From: Burkholderiaceae bacterium
Lineage (GTDB): Bacteria > Pseudomonadota > Gammaproteobacteria > Burkholderiales > Burkholderiaceae_C
Assembly (NCBI GenBank): GCA_023954095.1
Contig: JAMLIQ010000028.1
Coordinates: forward strand, 1-32,929
Length of the DNA stretch: 32,929 nt
Reading direction: 5' to 3'
The position numbers and the translations under genes are program-made. Within the stretch, counting starts at the first letter, position 1, and the number at the start of each line of letters is the position of its first letter. The notes beneath the pieces were generated by a model. It did no database searches. It saw only the letters and a list, made by a program, of their open reading frames with translations, and was not told the DNA's origin. Positions 7,954 to 15,474 of this stretch are shown piece after piece.

Positions 7954-8679
7954 TCAGACGCCCAGCAGATCGTTGAGCACGGGCATCTTGGCGTCGAGTT
8001 CGTCTGCACCGAACTTCTCCACGATGCGCCCATGCTCCATGACATAGAAACGGTCGGCCAGGGGCGCGGCAAAACGGAAGTTCTGCTCCACCATGACCAC
8101 CGTATAGCCCTTCTGGCGCAAGGTGATGATCATGCGCGCCAGGGCCTGAACGATGACCGGCGCCAGGCCTTCGGAGATTTCATCCAGCAAAAGCAGCTTG
8201 GCGCCAGTGCGCAGAATGCGTGCGACGGCCAGCATCTGCTGCTCGCCCCCCGATAGGCGCGTCCCCTGGCTGTTGCGACGCTCGGCCAGGTTGGGAAACA
8301 TCGCATAGATTTCTTCGAGCGACATACCCTGCATGCCTGTTCTCAGCGTTGGCGGCAGGAGCAGGTTTTCTTCGCACGACAGGCTGGAGAAGATGCCCCG
8401 CTCTTCGGGGCAGTAGCCAACGCCCAGGCGCGCAATGCGGTGCGTGGGCATGTGGATGGTCTCCACGCCATCAATCTTGACGGACCCCTTGCGCGCTCCT
8501 GTCAACCCCATGATGGCCCGCATGGTGGAGGTGCGGCCCGCTCCGTTGCGCCCCAGCAGGGTCACCACCTCACCGGGCTGGACCACCATGTCCACACCAT
8601 GCAGGACATGGGATTCGCCATACCAGGCTTCCAGTTGGCTGATCTCAAGCGCGGGCGTATTCGCTGCTGCAGTCGCCAT
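7954..8679 (-). CDS. livF: Liv-type ABC transporter ATP-binding protein LivF, Walker A Arg variant
   Basis: This 241-residue ATPase is one of the two cytoplasmic motor subunits. It has the ABC signature LSGGEQQMLAVARIL, Walker B KLLLLDEISEGLAP and the switch region MVEQNFRFA, in which LivF proteins normally have Gln in place of His. The Walker A loop reads GRNGAGRTS, so the invariant lysine is Arg49, encoded by an unambiguous CGC. The rest of the active site looks intact. The start follows the livG stop by one base, indicating translational coupling. Confidence 0.92.
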   Translation of the reverse strand: MATAAANTPALEISQLEAWYGESHVLHGVDMVVQPGEVVTLLGRNGAGRTSTMRAIMGLTGARKGSVKIDGVETIHMPTHRIARLGVGYCPEERGIFSSLSCEENLLLPPTLRTGMQGMSLEEIYAMFPNLAERRNSQGTRLSGGEQQMLAVARILRTGAKLLLLDEISEGLAPVIVQALARMIITLRQKGYTVVMVEQNFRFAAPLADRFYVMEHGRIVEKFGADELDAKMPVLNDLLGV

Positions 8680-8680
8680 G

Positions 8681-9451
8681 TCAGTGCGCCCCCTGCAACT
8701 GTCCGTCGGTGGTGCCCATATAGGCTTCCATCACCTGTGGATTGTTGGAAACTTCGGCGTAGGGGCCTTCGGCCAGCACCGCGCCGCGTTGCAGCACGGT
8801 AATGCAGTCGGCGATGGTGGAAACCACCTTCATGTTGTGCTCCACCATCAGGATGGTGCGTCCAGCGGACACTTTCTTGATGAGCTGCGTGACGCGGTCC
8901 ACATCTTCGTGCCCCATGCCTTGCGTGGGTTCGTCGAGCAGCATCAGTTCGGGCTCCATCGAAAGCGTGGTCGCGATTTCCAGGGCGCGCTTGCGGCCAT
9001 AAGGGAGATTGACCGTGACTTCATCCGCCAGGTCTTCGAGCCCCACTTCGGCAAGCAAATGCATGGCACGGTCGTTGAGTTGGCGCAAGGTGCGCTCGCT
9101 GCGCCAAAAATGAAACGAGGTACCCAGCTTGCGCTGCAGGCCCAGGCGCACGTTTTCCAGCAAGGTCAGGTGCGGGAATACCGCAGAGATCTGGAACGAA
9201 CGGATCACACCGCGCCTCGCAATCTGGGCGGGCTGCTCCGAGGTGATGTCATGGCCGTTGAAACGGATGACACCCGACGTGGGCACGAGAAACTTGGTCA
9301 ACAAGTTAAAGCACGTTGTCTTGCCTGCGCCGTTCGGCCCGATCAGGGCATGGATGGAACCCCGGCGCACGGCCAGATTGACATCACTGACCGCCGTGAA
9401 GCCCTTGAACTCCTTGGTCAGGTGTGTGGTTTCAAGAATGACGTCGCTCAT
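8681..9451 (-). CDS. livG: Liv-type ABC transporter ATP-binding protein LivG
   Basis: The 256-residue ATPase starts at the ATG at 9451 (MSDVILETTHLTKEFKGF). A longer frame open to 9553 has a non-conserved N-terminus and was not used. Walker A is canonical, GPNGAGKTT at residues 38-46; the signature is the LivG-type LPYGRKRALEIATTL; Walker B is LMLLDEPTQGMG and the switch is MVEHNMKVV. It forms the motor pair with LivF and is the first gene of the livG-F-K-H-M transcription unit. Because LivF carries an arginine in Walker A, LivG may supply most of the ATP hydrolysis (inference). Upstream lies a 332-base divergent intergenic region. Confidence 0.92.
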   Translation of the reverse strand: MSDVILETTHLTKEFKGFTAVSDVNLAVRRGSIHALIGPNGAGKTTCFNLLTKFLVPTSGVIRFNGHDITSEQPAQIARRGVIRSFQISAVFPHLTLLENVRLGLQRKLGTSFHFWRSERTLRQLNDRAMHLLAEVGLEDLADEVTVNLPYGRKRALEIATTLSMEPELMLLDEPTQGMGHEDVDRVTQLIKKVSAGRTILMVEHNMKVVSTIADCITVLQRGAVLAEGPYAEVSNNPQVMEAYMGTTDGQLQGAH

Positions 9452-9783
9452 TGCGCCTGGGGTGCTCCGTAGAGTGCTGGGAAGCCGTCCAGAAGACGAA
9501 AACAGCCAGCAAAATTGTTGTATTGCAGCGCACTTTAATTTGACGCAGCGCAAATCCCTACCGGTGCTTTCTCCTAGGTAGTAGTCCGTACAAGGTGTAA
9601 GCCCTATGTAAAACTGCCTATCACAGGCCAGCCCAGCGGGGGATTTTCTTGCAAGAGAATTTCAAGCAAAAAACGCCTCCGACGCTTATCCATCAATCGG
9701 TATAAGCTACATTTTTAGGAGTATTTCACCCACCAGGGCACTTCTTGCCGCCACACCTTCAGACGTCCCCCTACACTCTCATC
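9452..9783. other. divergent intergenic region between livG and the ABC exporter
   Basis: This 332-base stretch holds no gene. It must contain the promoters of the liv operon (minus) and of the ABC exporter (plus). The plus-strand end is AT-rich and includes a -10-like TATAAG at 9701-9706 without a convincing -35 at the right distance. For livG I could not pick a confident -10/-35 pair. The most regular structure is the pair of direct repeats at 9525-9552. Confidence 0.6.
9525..9552. promoter_or_regulatory. paired direct repeat GCAGCGCA, candidate operator of the liv operon
   Basis: GCAGCGCA occurs at 9525-9532 and again at 9545-9552, exactly 20 bp apart from start to start, about two helical turns. 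The first copy is preceded by TT and the second is followed by AA. The pair is 75-100 bases upstream of the livG start. Such phasing fits a dimeric or cooperative regulator bound on one face of the DNA. The regulator is unknown, and coincidence in a GC-rich genome is possible. Confidence 0.35.
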
Positions 9784-11595
9784 ATGGCCTCCACGCAAAC
9801 CACCAACCCCGCGCCTGGCGCGCCCCGTGCATTGGGAGGGCTGCTGCCGTTTCTACGGCCCTACCGCAATCGCATTGCCCTGGCTTTTGTCTTCCTGTGC
9901 CTGGCGGCTGCGGCCACCCTGGCGTTTCCCCTGGCCTTGCGCGGTCTGATCGACGGCAGTCTGGCCGCCACGGACCGCGGGGCACAGGCCATGGCCCTGC
10001 GCGGCAACTTCACTGCATTGTTTGGCGTGGCCGTGATGCTCGGCATTTTTTCGTCGGCGCGCTTCTATCTGGTGAGCTGGCTGGGCGAGCGCGTGACCGC
10101 AGATCTGCGCAATGCTGTCTACGCCCACGTGCTGCGCCAAAGCCCGCAGTTTTTCGAGACGACACAAAGCGGGGAAGTGCTCTCGCGCCTGACCACCGAC
10201 ACCACGCTGGTGCAAACGGTGGTGGGATCATCCCTGTCGATGGGCTTGCGCAATGCGGTGGTGGGCACCGGCGCCATCATCATGCTGGTGTGGACCAATC
10301 CACGGGTCATGGCCATCGTGCTTCTGATGCTGGTCGTCGTCGTGCTGCCGGCGCTGTGGATCGGGCGGCGGGTACGGCGCCTCTCGCGCGCCAGCCAGGA
10401 TCGCGTGGCCGATTCCAGTGCCATCGCGGCCGAAATCCTCAATGCCGTACCCGTGGTGCAAAGCTATGTGGCCGAGGAGCGCGAATCCCGGCGCTTCAGG
10501 CAGGCGACGCAGAACGCCTTCGAGACCGCCGTGCGCCGCTCCCGGGCGCGGGCGACCCTGGTGGCCTTCATCATCATCGCCAACGCAGCCTTGCTGCTGT
10601 GGGGGCTGTACCAGGGCACGCAGTCCGTTCTGGCAGGCAACATGAGCGCCGGGCACCTGGGCCAGACCGTGGTGTATGTGATGCTGCTGGCCGGGGCTGC
10701 CACGGTGCTGGGCGAGGTGTATGGAGACTTGCTGCGCGCAGCGGGCGCCACCGAGCGCTTGATGGAATTGCTGGCCAGCGAATCCCCCGTAGCCCCCCCC
10801 GCCCAGCCCCTGCCCTTGCCCCAGACAGGCCAGGGGCTGTCAGTGCAGTTTGACGGGGTGGATTTTCACTATCCCTCGCGTCCTGGCCAGTCTGCTTTGC
10901 AGGGTTTTGCGCTGACGCTGCAGCCGGGGGAAACGGTGGCCCTGGTGGGGGCCAGCGGCGCGGGCAAGACCACGGTGTTCCAGTTGCTGCAGCGGTTCTA
11001 CGACATCGACGACGCACCGACAAGACAAGGCGCCATTCGCCTGAACGGCGTCGATATCCGCAGCCTCTCTTTCGAGGCCTTGCGCAGCAGCATTGGTACC
11101 GTTCCGCAGGATGCCGTGATTTTTTCTGCCAGCGCGCTGGAAAACATCCGCTATGGACGCCCCGACGCCTCGGATGACGAAGTGAAAGCTGCCGCCCGCA
11201 ACGCCTTTGCGCATGATTTTCTGCAGGCCTTGCCCGATGGCTACGCCACCTTTCTGGGAGAGCGCGGCGTTCGCCTTTCAGGTGGCCAGCGCCAGCGCAT
11301 TGCCATTGCACGCGCCATGCTCAAGAACCCGCCGCTGCTCCTGCTCGACGAGGCCACCAGCGCCCTCGATGCAGAGAGCGAGCGCATGGTGCAGGCTGCG
11401 CTGGACTCGGCCATGCAAAGCCATGCAGGCCAGCGCACCACGCTGGTCATAGCCCACCGCCTGGCCACAGTACAGAATGCCGACCGGATCGTGGTGATGG
11501 AGCATGGGCGCATCGTGGAACAGGGACGCCACCTGGAGCTGCTGGCGCGCAATGGGGTGTACGCGCGTCTGGCGGCACTGCAATTCACGGCGTGA
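9784..11595 (+). CDS. MsbA-like ABC exporter, fused transmembrane and ATPase domains
   Basis: The 603-residue half-transporter is expected to act as a homodimer in the inner membrane. Residues about 25-300 form the six-helix type I exporter domain (GERVTADLRNAVYAHVLRQ and FFETTQSGEVLSRLTTDT are typical). Residues about 345-595 form the ATPase, with Walker A GASGAGKTT, Q-loop VPQD, signature LSGGQRQRIAIARAML, Walker B LLLLDEATSALD and switch IAHRLATV. The ATG at 9784 is preferred over a TTG 13 codons upstream that adds a poorly family-like leader. Relatives export lipid A, lipids or drugs; the substrate here is unknown. It converges with the DUF1178 gene and shares no operon. Confidence 0.88.
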   Translation: MASTQTTNPAPGAPRALGGLLPFLRPYRNRIALAFVFLCLAAAATLAFPLALRGLIDGSLAATDRGAQAMALRGNFTALFGVAVMLGIFSSARFYLVSWLGERVTADLRNAVYAHVLRQSPQFFETTQSGEVLSRLTTDTTLVQTVVGSSLSMGLRNAVVGTGAIIMLVWTNPRVMAIVLLMLVVVVLPALWIGRRVRRLSRASQDRVADSSAIAAEILNAVPVVQSYVAEERESRRFRQATQNAFETAVRRSRARATLVAFIIIANAALLLWGLYQGTQSVLAGNMSAGHLGQTVVYVMLLAGAATVLGEVYGDLLRAAGATERLMELLASESPVAPPAQPLPLPQTGQGLSVQFDGVDFHYPSRPGQSALQGFALTLQPGETVALVGASGAGKTTVFQLLQRFYDIDDAPTRQGAIRLNGVDIRSLSFEALRSSIGTVPQDAVIFSASALENIRYGRPDASDDEVKAAARNAFAHDFLQALPDGYATFLGERGVRLSGGQRQRIAIARAMLKNPPLLLLDEATSALDAESERMVQAALDSAMQSHAGQRTTLVIAHRLATVQNADRIVVMEHGRIVEQGRHLELLARNGVYARLAALQFTA

Positions 11596-11597
11596 CG

Positions 11598-11644
11598 GCC
11601 GCGACATCCGCTGATGCATCAGGCATCACGGATCCGTGCGCGGC
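11598..11644. terminator. possible stem-loop between convergent genes
   Basis: Nested inverted repeats lie between the two convergent stop codons: outer GCCGCG (11598-11603) with CGCGGC (11639-11644), inner ATCCG (11606-11610) with CGGAT (11629-11633), and a central CTGATGCATCAG palindrome. No T-run follows on either strand, so intrinsic termination is uncertain. Confidence 0.3.
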
Positions 11645-11648
11645 ACGC

Positions 11649-12116
11649 TCAGTGCAGGGTTTCGGTCGCGGCCTGGGGCAGTGGCAACACCGGCACGCCC
11701 TCTTCGAGCAGTTGCAGTGTCTGATCCGCGCTGGCCTGGCCTTTGATGGGCCGCTCGGGCGCATCGCCTCGGTGGATGCGGCGTGCTTCATCGGCGAACT
11801 GGGAGCCCACGTCTTCGGCCTGTGCCGCAGCCTGGCGCGCCCATTGCAACACGCTGGCTGCCGTTGGCAAGTGCCCCTGCGCAGGATCGGGCAGCATGGG
11901 CGGGGCGCAAGCATCAGGCTGCCGGGATGCGGGCGCAGAGGTGTCACGCACACCGAGATTGATCCGTGGCGCACTGAGCGCCTTGCGCACCTGCGCATTG
12001 CCGCACAACGGACAGGTCAGCAGGCCGCGCTGCAACTGGCTCTGAAAATCCTGCTCACTCCCGAACCAGCCTTCAAAGGCATGGTCTTGCTGGCAGTACA
12101 GATCGAGCACCTTCAT
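11649..12116 (-). CDS. DUF1178 family protein
   Basis: The 155-residue soluble protein has the DUF1178 layout. The N-terminus is MKVLDLYCQQDHAFEGWFGS, followed by LLTCPLCGNAQVRKALSAPRINLG with a Cys-x-x-Cys pair at about residues 35 and 38, which with Cys8 and His12 suggests a small zinc site. The middle is low-complexity (Pro/Ala), and the end is helical and acidic with ERPIKGQASADQTLQLLEEGVPVLPLP. The function of the family is unknown. It begins 32 bases after the DUF2818 stop, so it is probably the last gene of the nuo transcription unit. Confidence 0.85.
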   Translation of the reverse strand: MKVLDLYCQQDHAFEGWFGSEQDFQSQLQRGLLTCPLCGNAQVRKALSAPRINLGVRDTSAPASRQPDACAPPMLPDPAQGHLPTAASVLQWARQAAAQAEDVGSQFADEARRIHRGDAPERPIKGQASADQTLQLLEEGVPVLPLPQAATETLH

Positions 12117-12148
12117 ATGCAGCCACGGCCCTCAGCAGATGGCCTCAC

Positions 12149-12454
12149 CTACCGCCGACGGCGCAGCAGATAGCGGAACACAAACCCCGGAAAGGCCAGC
12201 GTGATGAACATCGCGCCCGTGACTGCATAAAACTCCCAGCCCTGGGGTGCGATTTGGCCCACGCCCTTCTCCAAGAGCAGTGCGCCCGCCCCCACGAGCA
12301 GGTACAGCACCACCAGTTCCGCCAGTCGAAGCAGGAGCGATTTCTGGGGCGCCCGCACCGGGCCCACCGCCAGGATGCGCTGGTTCACAAAAGGTAGATT
12401 GGCCGCCACGCAGGCGGCCAGAATCACGAGCCAGACCAGACCGGATTGCGACAC
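12149..12454 (-). CDS. DUF2818 family membrane protein, nuo-linked
   Basis: The protein of about 101 residues has three hydrophobic segments (VWLVILAACVAANLPFV, LAELVVLYLLVGAGALLL, FYAVTGAMFITLAFPGFVF) and a basic tail RYLLRRRR, so it is a small inner-membrane protein. The start is taken as GTG at 12454, reading VSQSGLVWLV, because the conserved part begins there. An ATG at 12502 would overlap the nuoN coding end and add a non-conserved leader. It lies 13 bases after the nuoN stop. From memory this position is kept across Burkholderiales, which suggests a role linked to complex I assembly or the membrane environment (inference). Biochemical function is unknown. Confidence 0.8.
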   Translation of the reverse strand: MSQSGLVWLVILAACVAANLPFVNQRILAVGPVRAPQKSLLLRLAELVVLYLLVGAGALLLEKGVGQIAPQGWEFYAVTGAMFITLAFPGFVFRYLLRRRR

Positions 12455-12467
12455 GACGGCTTGCTGC

Positions 12468-13961
12468 TCAGGATGACAAGGAACGCATGATGGCGTCAGC
12501 ACACAGCGACATCAGCCCGCTGGGCAACAAACCCAGGACCAGCAGCAAGGCGCCATTGAGCGTCAGCACCATGCGCACATCCAGCGGCGCAGAGATGCTC
12601 GCCGTCGAGAGCGGCGCGTCAAAGTACATGACCTTGACGACGCGCAGGTAATAAAACGCGCCAACCAGGGACATCAGCACCGCGAAAACCGCCATGGCAA
12701 TGTAAGGCGTCTGGCCCGATGCCAGCAGCGCCTGCAACACGGACAGCTTGGCGTAAAAGCCGACCAAGGGAGGAATGCCCGCCATGGAGAACAGGCACAC
12801 GGCCAGGATACCGGCGTAGAGCGGGCTGCGCTGGTTAAGGCCTGCCATGTCGGCGATTTCCTCGCTTTCGAAACCCTCGCGGGCCAGCAGCAGGATCACG
12901 CCAAAGGCCGCCAGCGTGGTCAGCACATAGGTCACCACGTAGAACATGGAGGCGCTGTAGGCCGCCTCGACCGTGGCCGCGTCCACATGTCCGTGGACGA
13001 CTCCGGACATCAGGCCCAGCAGCACAAAGCCCATTTGCGAAATGGTGGAGTACGCCAGCATGCGCTTGAGATTGGTCTGTGCAATGGCGGCCAGATTACC
13101 CACCAGCAGCGAGCCGATGGCCAGCACGGCCAGCATCTGCTGCCAATCAATGGCCAGGGGCAACAAACCATCGACCAGCAAGCGCATCACAATGGCGAAG
13201 GCAGCCAGCTTGGGCGCCCCGCCAATCATGAGTGTGACCACGGTGGGTGCACCATGGTAGACATCAGGCACCCACATGTGGAAAGGTACGGCCCCCAGCT
13301 TGAAAGCAAGACCTGCCACGACGAAAACCACACCGAACACCAGCACCTGGTGACGAATCTGGCCTGAATTGACTGCCTTGAACACTTCACCGATGTCCAA
13401 CGAACCCGTGGCGCCGTACAGCATGGACAAGCCATACAGCAGGAAGCCGCTGGCCATGGCACCCAGTACAAAGTACTTCATGGCCGCTTCGGACGCCGTG
13501 GCATTGTCGCGGCGCAAGGCCACCAGGGCGTAGCTCGACAGGGTGAGCAGCTCCAGGCCCAGGTAAATCACAAGGAAGTTGTTGCCGCCGATCATGATGA
13601 ACATGCCCAGCAGGGAGAACATGCCCAGGGTGAACAACTCGCCACCGCGCAGCATGCCACGGTCGCCCGCATAGGGCCTCCCGTACACCATTGTCACCAT
13701 CATTGCCAGAGTGGCAAAACACTTGAGCCAGTTGCCCATGGCATCGCTGACAACCATGTTGCCAAAGCCGTAGAAGGTGTTTCCGCTGCTGGCATACACG
13801 CCCTGCAGAACAGCAACCACGGCAAGGGTGAGCATGGTCAGCACGTAGGTGCCCGTACGCCGAGGGCTGGAAACCCCCAGATCCACCAGCGCAATCACGC
13901 AGGCCATGACCAGAAGCAGGATCTCCGGGTAAATCGCAAGCCAACTGATGTTGTCTATCAT
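12468..13961 (-). CDS. nuoN: NADH-quinone oxidoreductase subunit N
   Basis: This 497-residue antiporter-like subunit of the complex I membrane arm is one of the three proton-pumping modules (L, M, N). It is hydrophobic throughout. It carries the Mrp-antiporter core with LELLTLSSYALVALRR near residue 135, LAFKLGAVPFHMWVPDVYHG with its buried lysine near residue 220, and LKRMLAYSTISQMGFVLLG near residue 300. Length fits the family. It starts 24 bases after the nuoM stop and is followed at 13 bases by the DUF2818 gene. Confidence 0.95.
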   Translation of the reverse strand: MIDNISWLAIYPEILLLVMACVIALVDLGVSSPRRTGTYVLTMLTLAVVAVLQGVYASSGNTFYGFGNMVVSDAMGNWLKCFATLAMMVTMVYGRPYAGDRGMLRGGELFTLGMFSLLGMFIMIGGNNFLVIYLGLELLTLSSYALVALRRDNATASEAAMKYFVLGAMASGFLLYGLSMLYGATGSLDIGEVFKAVNSGQIRHQVLVFGVVFVVAGLAFKLGAVPFHMWVPDVYHGAPTVVTLMIGGAPKLAAFAIVMRLLVDGLLPLAIDWQQMLAVLAIGSLLVGNLAAIAQTNLKRMLAYSTISQMGFVLLGLMSGVVHGHVDAATVEAAYSASMFYVVTYVLTTLAAFGVILLLAREGFESEEIADMAGLNQRSPLYAGILAVCLFSMAGIPPLVGFYAKLSVLQALLASGQTPYIAMAVFAVLMSLVGAFYYLRVVKVMYFDAPLSTASISAPLDVRMVLTLNGALLLVLGLLPSGLMSLCADAIMRSLSS

Positions 13962-13985
13962 CTCGTGTCTCTCAGTTCAGTCTGG

Positions 13986-15461
13986 TCAGTTCAGCTTGGA
14001 CAAGGCCACATGCTTGAGCAGTTCGGCCACGGAAGCATCCATCACGTCAGTGAAGGGGCGTGGGTACAGACCCATGTACAGCACGGCGATGGCCAGCATG
14101 GCCAGCACAAAGAACTCGCGGCTGCCGATGTCCAGCAAGGCCTTGACATTGCTGTTGCCCACGGGGCCCAGGTACACCCGCTTGAACATCCACAGGCTGT
14201 AGGCAGCGCCCCAGATCAAGGCCGATGCCGCAGCCAGGCCAATCCAGAAATTGGCTTTCACGGCCGCCAGAATCACCATCCATTCGCCCACAAAACCTGC
14301 CGTACCCGGCAAGCCGCAATTGGCCATGGTGAACAGCAGCGCAAAGGCTGCAAAGTTGGGCATGGTGTTGACCACACCGCCGTAGTCCGCAATCTCACGT
14401 GAATGGACGCGGTCGTACAACACACCAATCGAGAGGAACATGGCGGCCGAGACAAAACCGTGCGCAATCATCTGCACGATGCCACCCGAAACCCCCAGAT
14501 CATTGAAGATAAAGAAGCCCAGAGTCACAAAACCCATATGCGCGACGGACGAGTAAGCCACGAGCTTTTTCATATCCTTCTGCACCATGGCCACCAGACC
14601 CACATAGATCACGGCGATGAGTGAAAGTGCGATCATCAACCAGGCCCACTCGCGCGACGCATCGGGAGCGATGGGCAACGAGAATCGCAGGAAGCCATAC
14701 GCACCGAGCTTGAGCATGATGGCGGCCAGCACGGCAGAGCCCCCGGTTGGCGCCTCAACGTGCACATCGGGCAACCAGGTGTGCACCGGCCACATAGGCA
14801 CCTTGACGGCAAAGGCCGCCAGGAAGGCAAAGAACAGCAGTGCCTGCGCGCGCCCGTCCAGGGGGAGCGTGTGCCATGTGGCAATGTCGAAGCTGCCTGC
14901 CGACTGGTTGTACAGGTAGATCAGCGCGATCAGCATCAACAAGGAGCCCAGCAGCGTGTACAGGAAGAACTTGAACGCCGCATAGATCTTGTTCGGACCT
15001 CCCCAGATACCGATGATGAGATACATGGGAATCAGCGTCGCCTCGAAAAACACATAGAACAGCATTCCATCCAGTGCGGAGAAAACACCGATCATCAGAC
15101 CCGAGAGAATGAGGAACGCGCCCATGTACTGGTTCACCCGCACCGTGATCGACTCCCAGGAAGCGATCACCACGATGACGGTAATAAAGGCCGTCAGGGG
15201 CACAAACCAGAACGAAATGCCGTCTACGCCAAGGTGGTAGAAGATGTTGAAACCTTCGATCCACGGGCTCTTCTCGACAAACTGCATCGCAGCGGTACCG
15301 AGCTTGAAGCCGTCATAGAGCGGCAAGGTCACGGCAAACCCCACCAAGGCACCGACCAGGGCCAGCCAACGGACGGCCCCCGCATGCTTGTCACTGCCAA
15401 AGGCCAGCAACAGCGCGCCGAACGCGATGGGCGTCCAGATAGCAAGACTCAACAAACCCAT
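13986..15461 (-). CDS. nuoM: NADH-quinone oxidoreductase subunit M
   Basis: The 491-residue antiporter-like proton-pumping subunit of the complex I membrane arm. Typical signatures are FHLGVDGISFWFVPLTAFITV near residue 75, FFEATLIPMYLIIGIWGG with the conserved membrane glutamate near residue 140, AAFAVKVPMWPVHTWLPDVH near residue 230 and DMKKLVAYSSVAHMGFVTLG near residue 305. It sits 13 bases after nuoL. No anomalies were seen. Confidence 0.96.
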   Translation of the reverse strand: MGLLSLAIWTPIAFGALLLAFGSDKHAGAVRWLALVGALVGFAVTLPLYDGFKLGTAAMQFVEKSPWIEGFNIFYHLGVDGISFWFVPLTAFITVIVVIASWESITVRVNQYMGAFLILSGLMIGVFSALDGMLFYVFFEATLIPMYLIIGIWGGPNKIYAAFKFFLYTLLGSLLMLIALIYLYNQSAGSFDIATWHTLPLDGRAQALLFFAFLAAFAVKVPMWPVHTWLPDVHVEAPTGGSAVLAAIMLKLGAYGFLRFSLPIAPDASREWAWLMIALSLIAVIYVGLVAMVQKDMKKLVAYSSVAHMGFVTLGFFIFNDLGVSGGIVQMIAHGFVSAAMFLSIGVLYDRVHSREIADYGGVVNTMPNFAAFALLFTMANCGLPGTAGFVGEWMVILAAVKANFWIGLAAASALIWGAAYSLWMFKRVYLGPVGNSNVKALLDIGSREFFVLAMLAIAVLYMGLYPRPFTDVMDASVAELLKHVALSKLN

Positions 15462-15474
15462 TTTTGTTCTTCTC

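Noticed and set aside
6493-8256. Long plus-strand open frame opposite livH/livK/livF
   Set aside because: It spans three confirmed minus-strand genes and their spacers; the composition is typical of a shadow frame.
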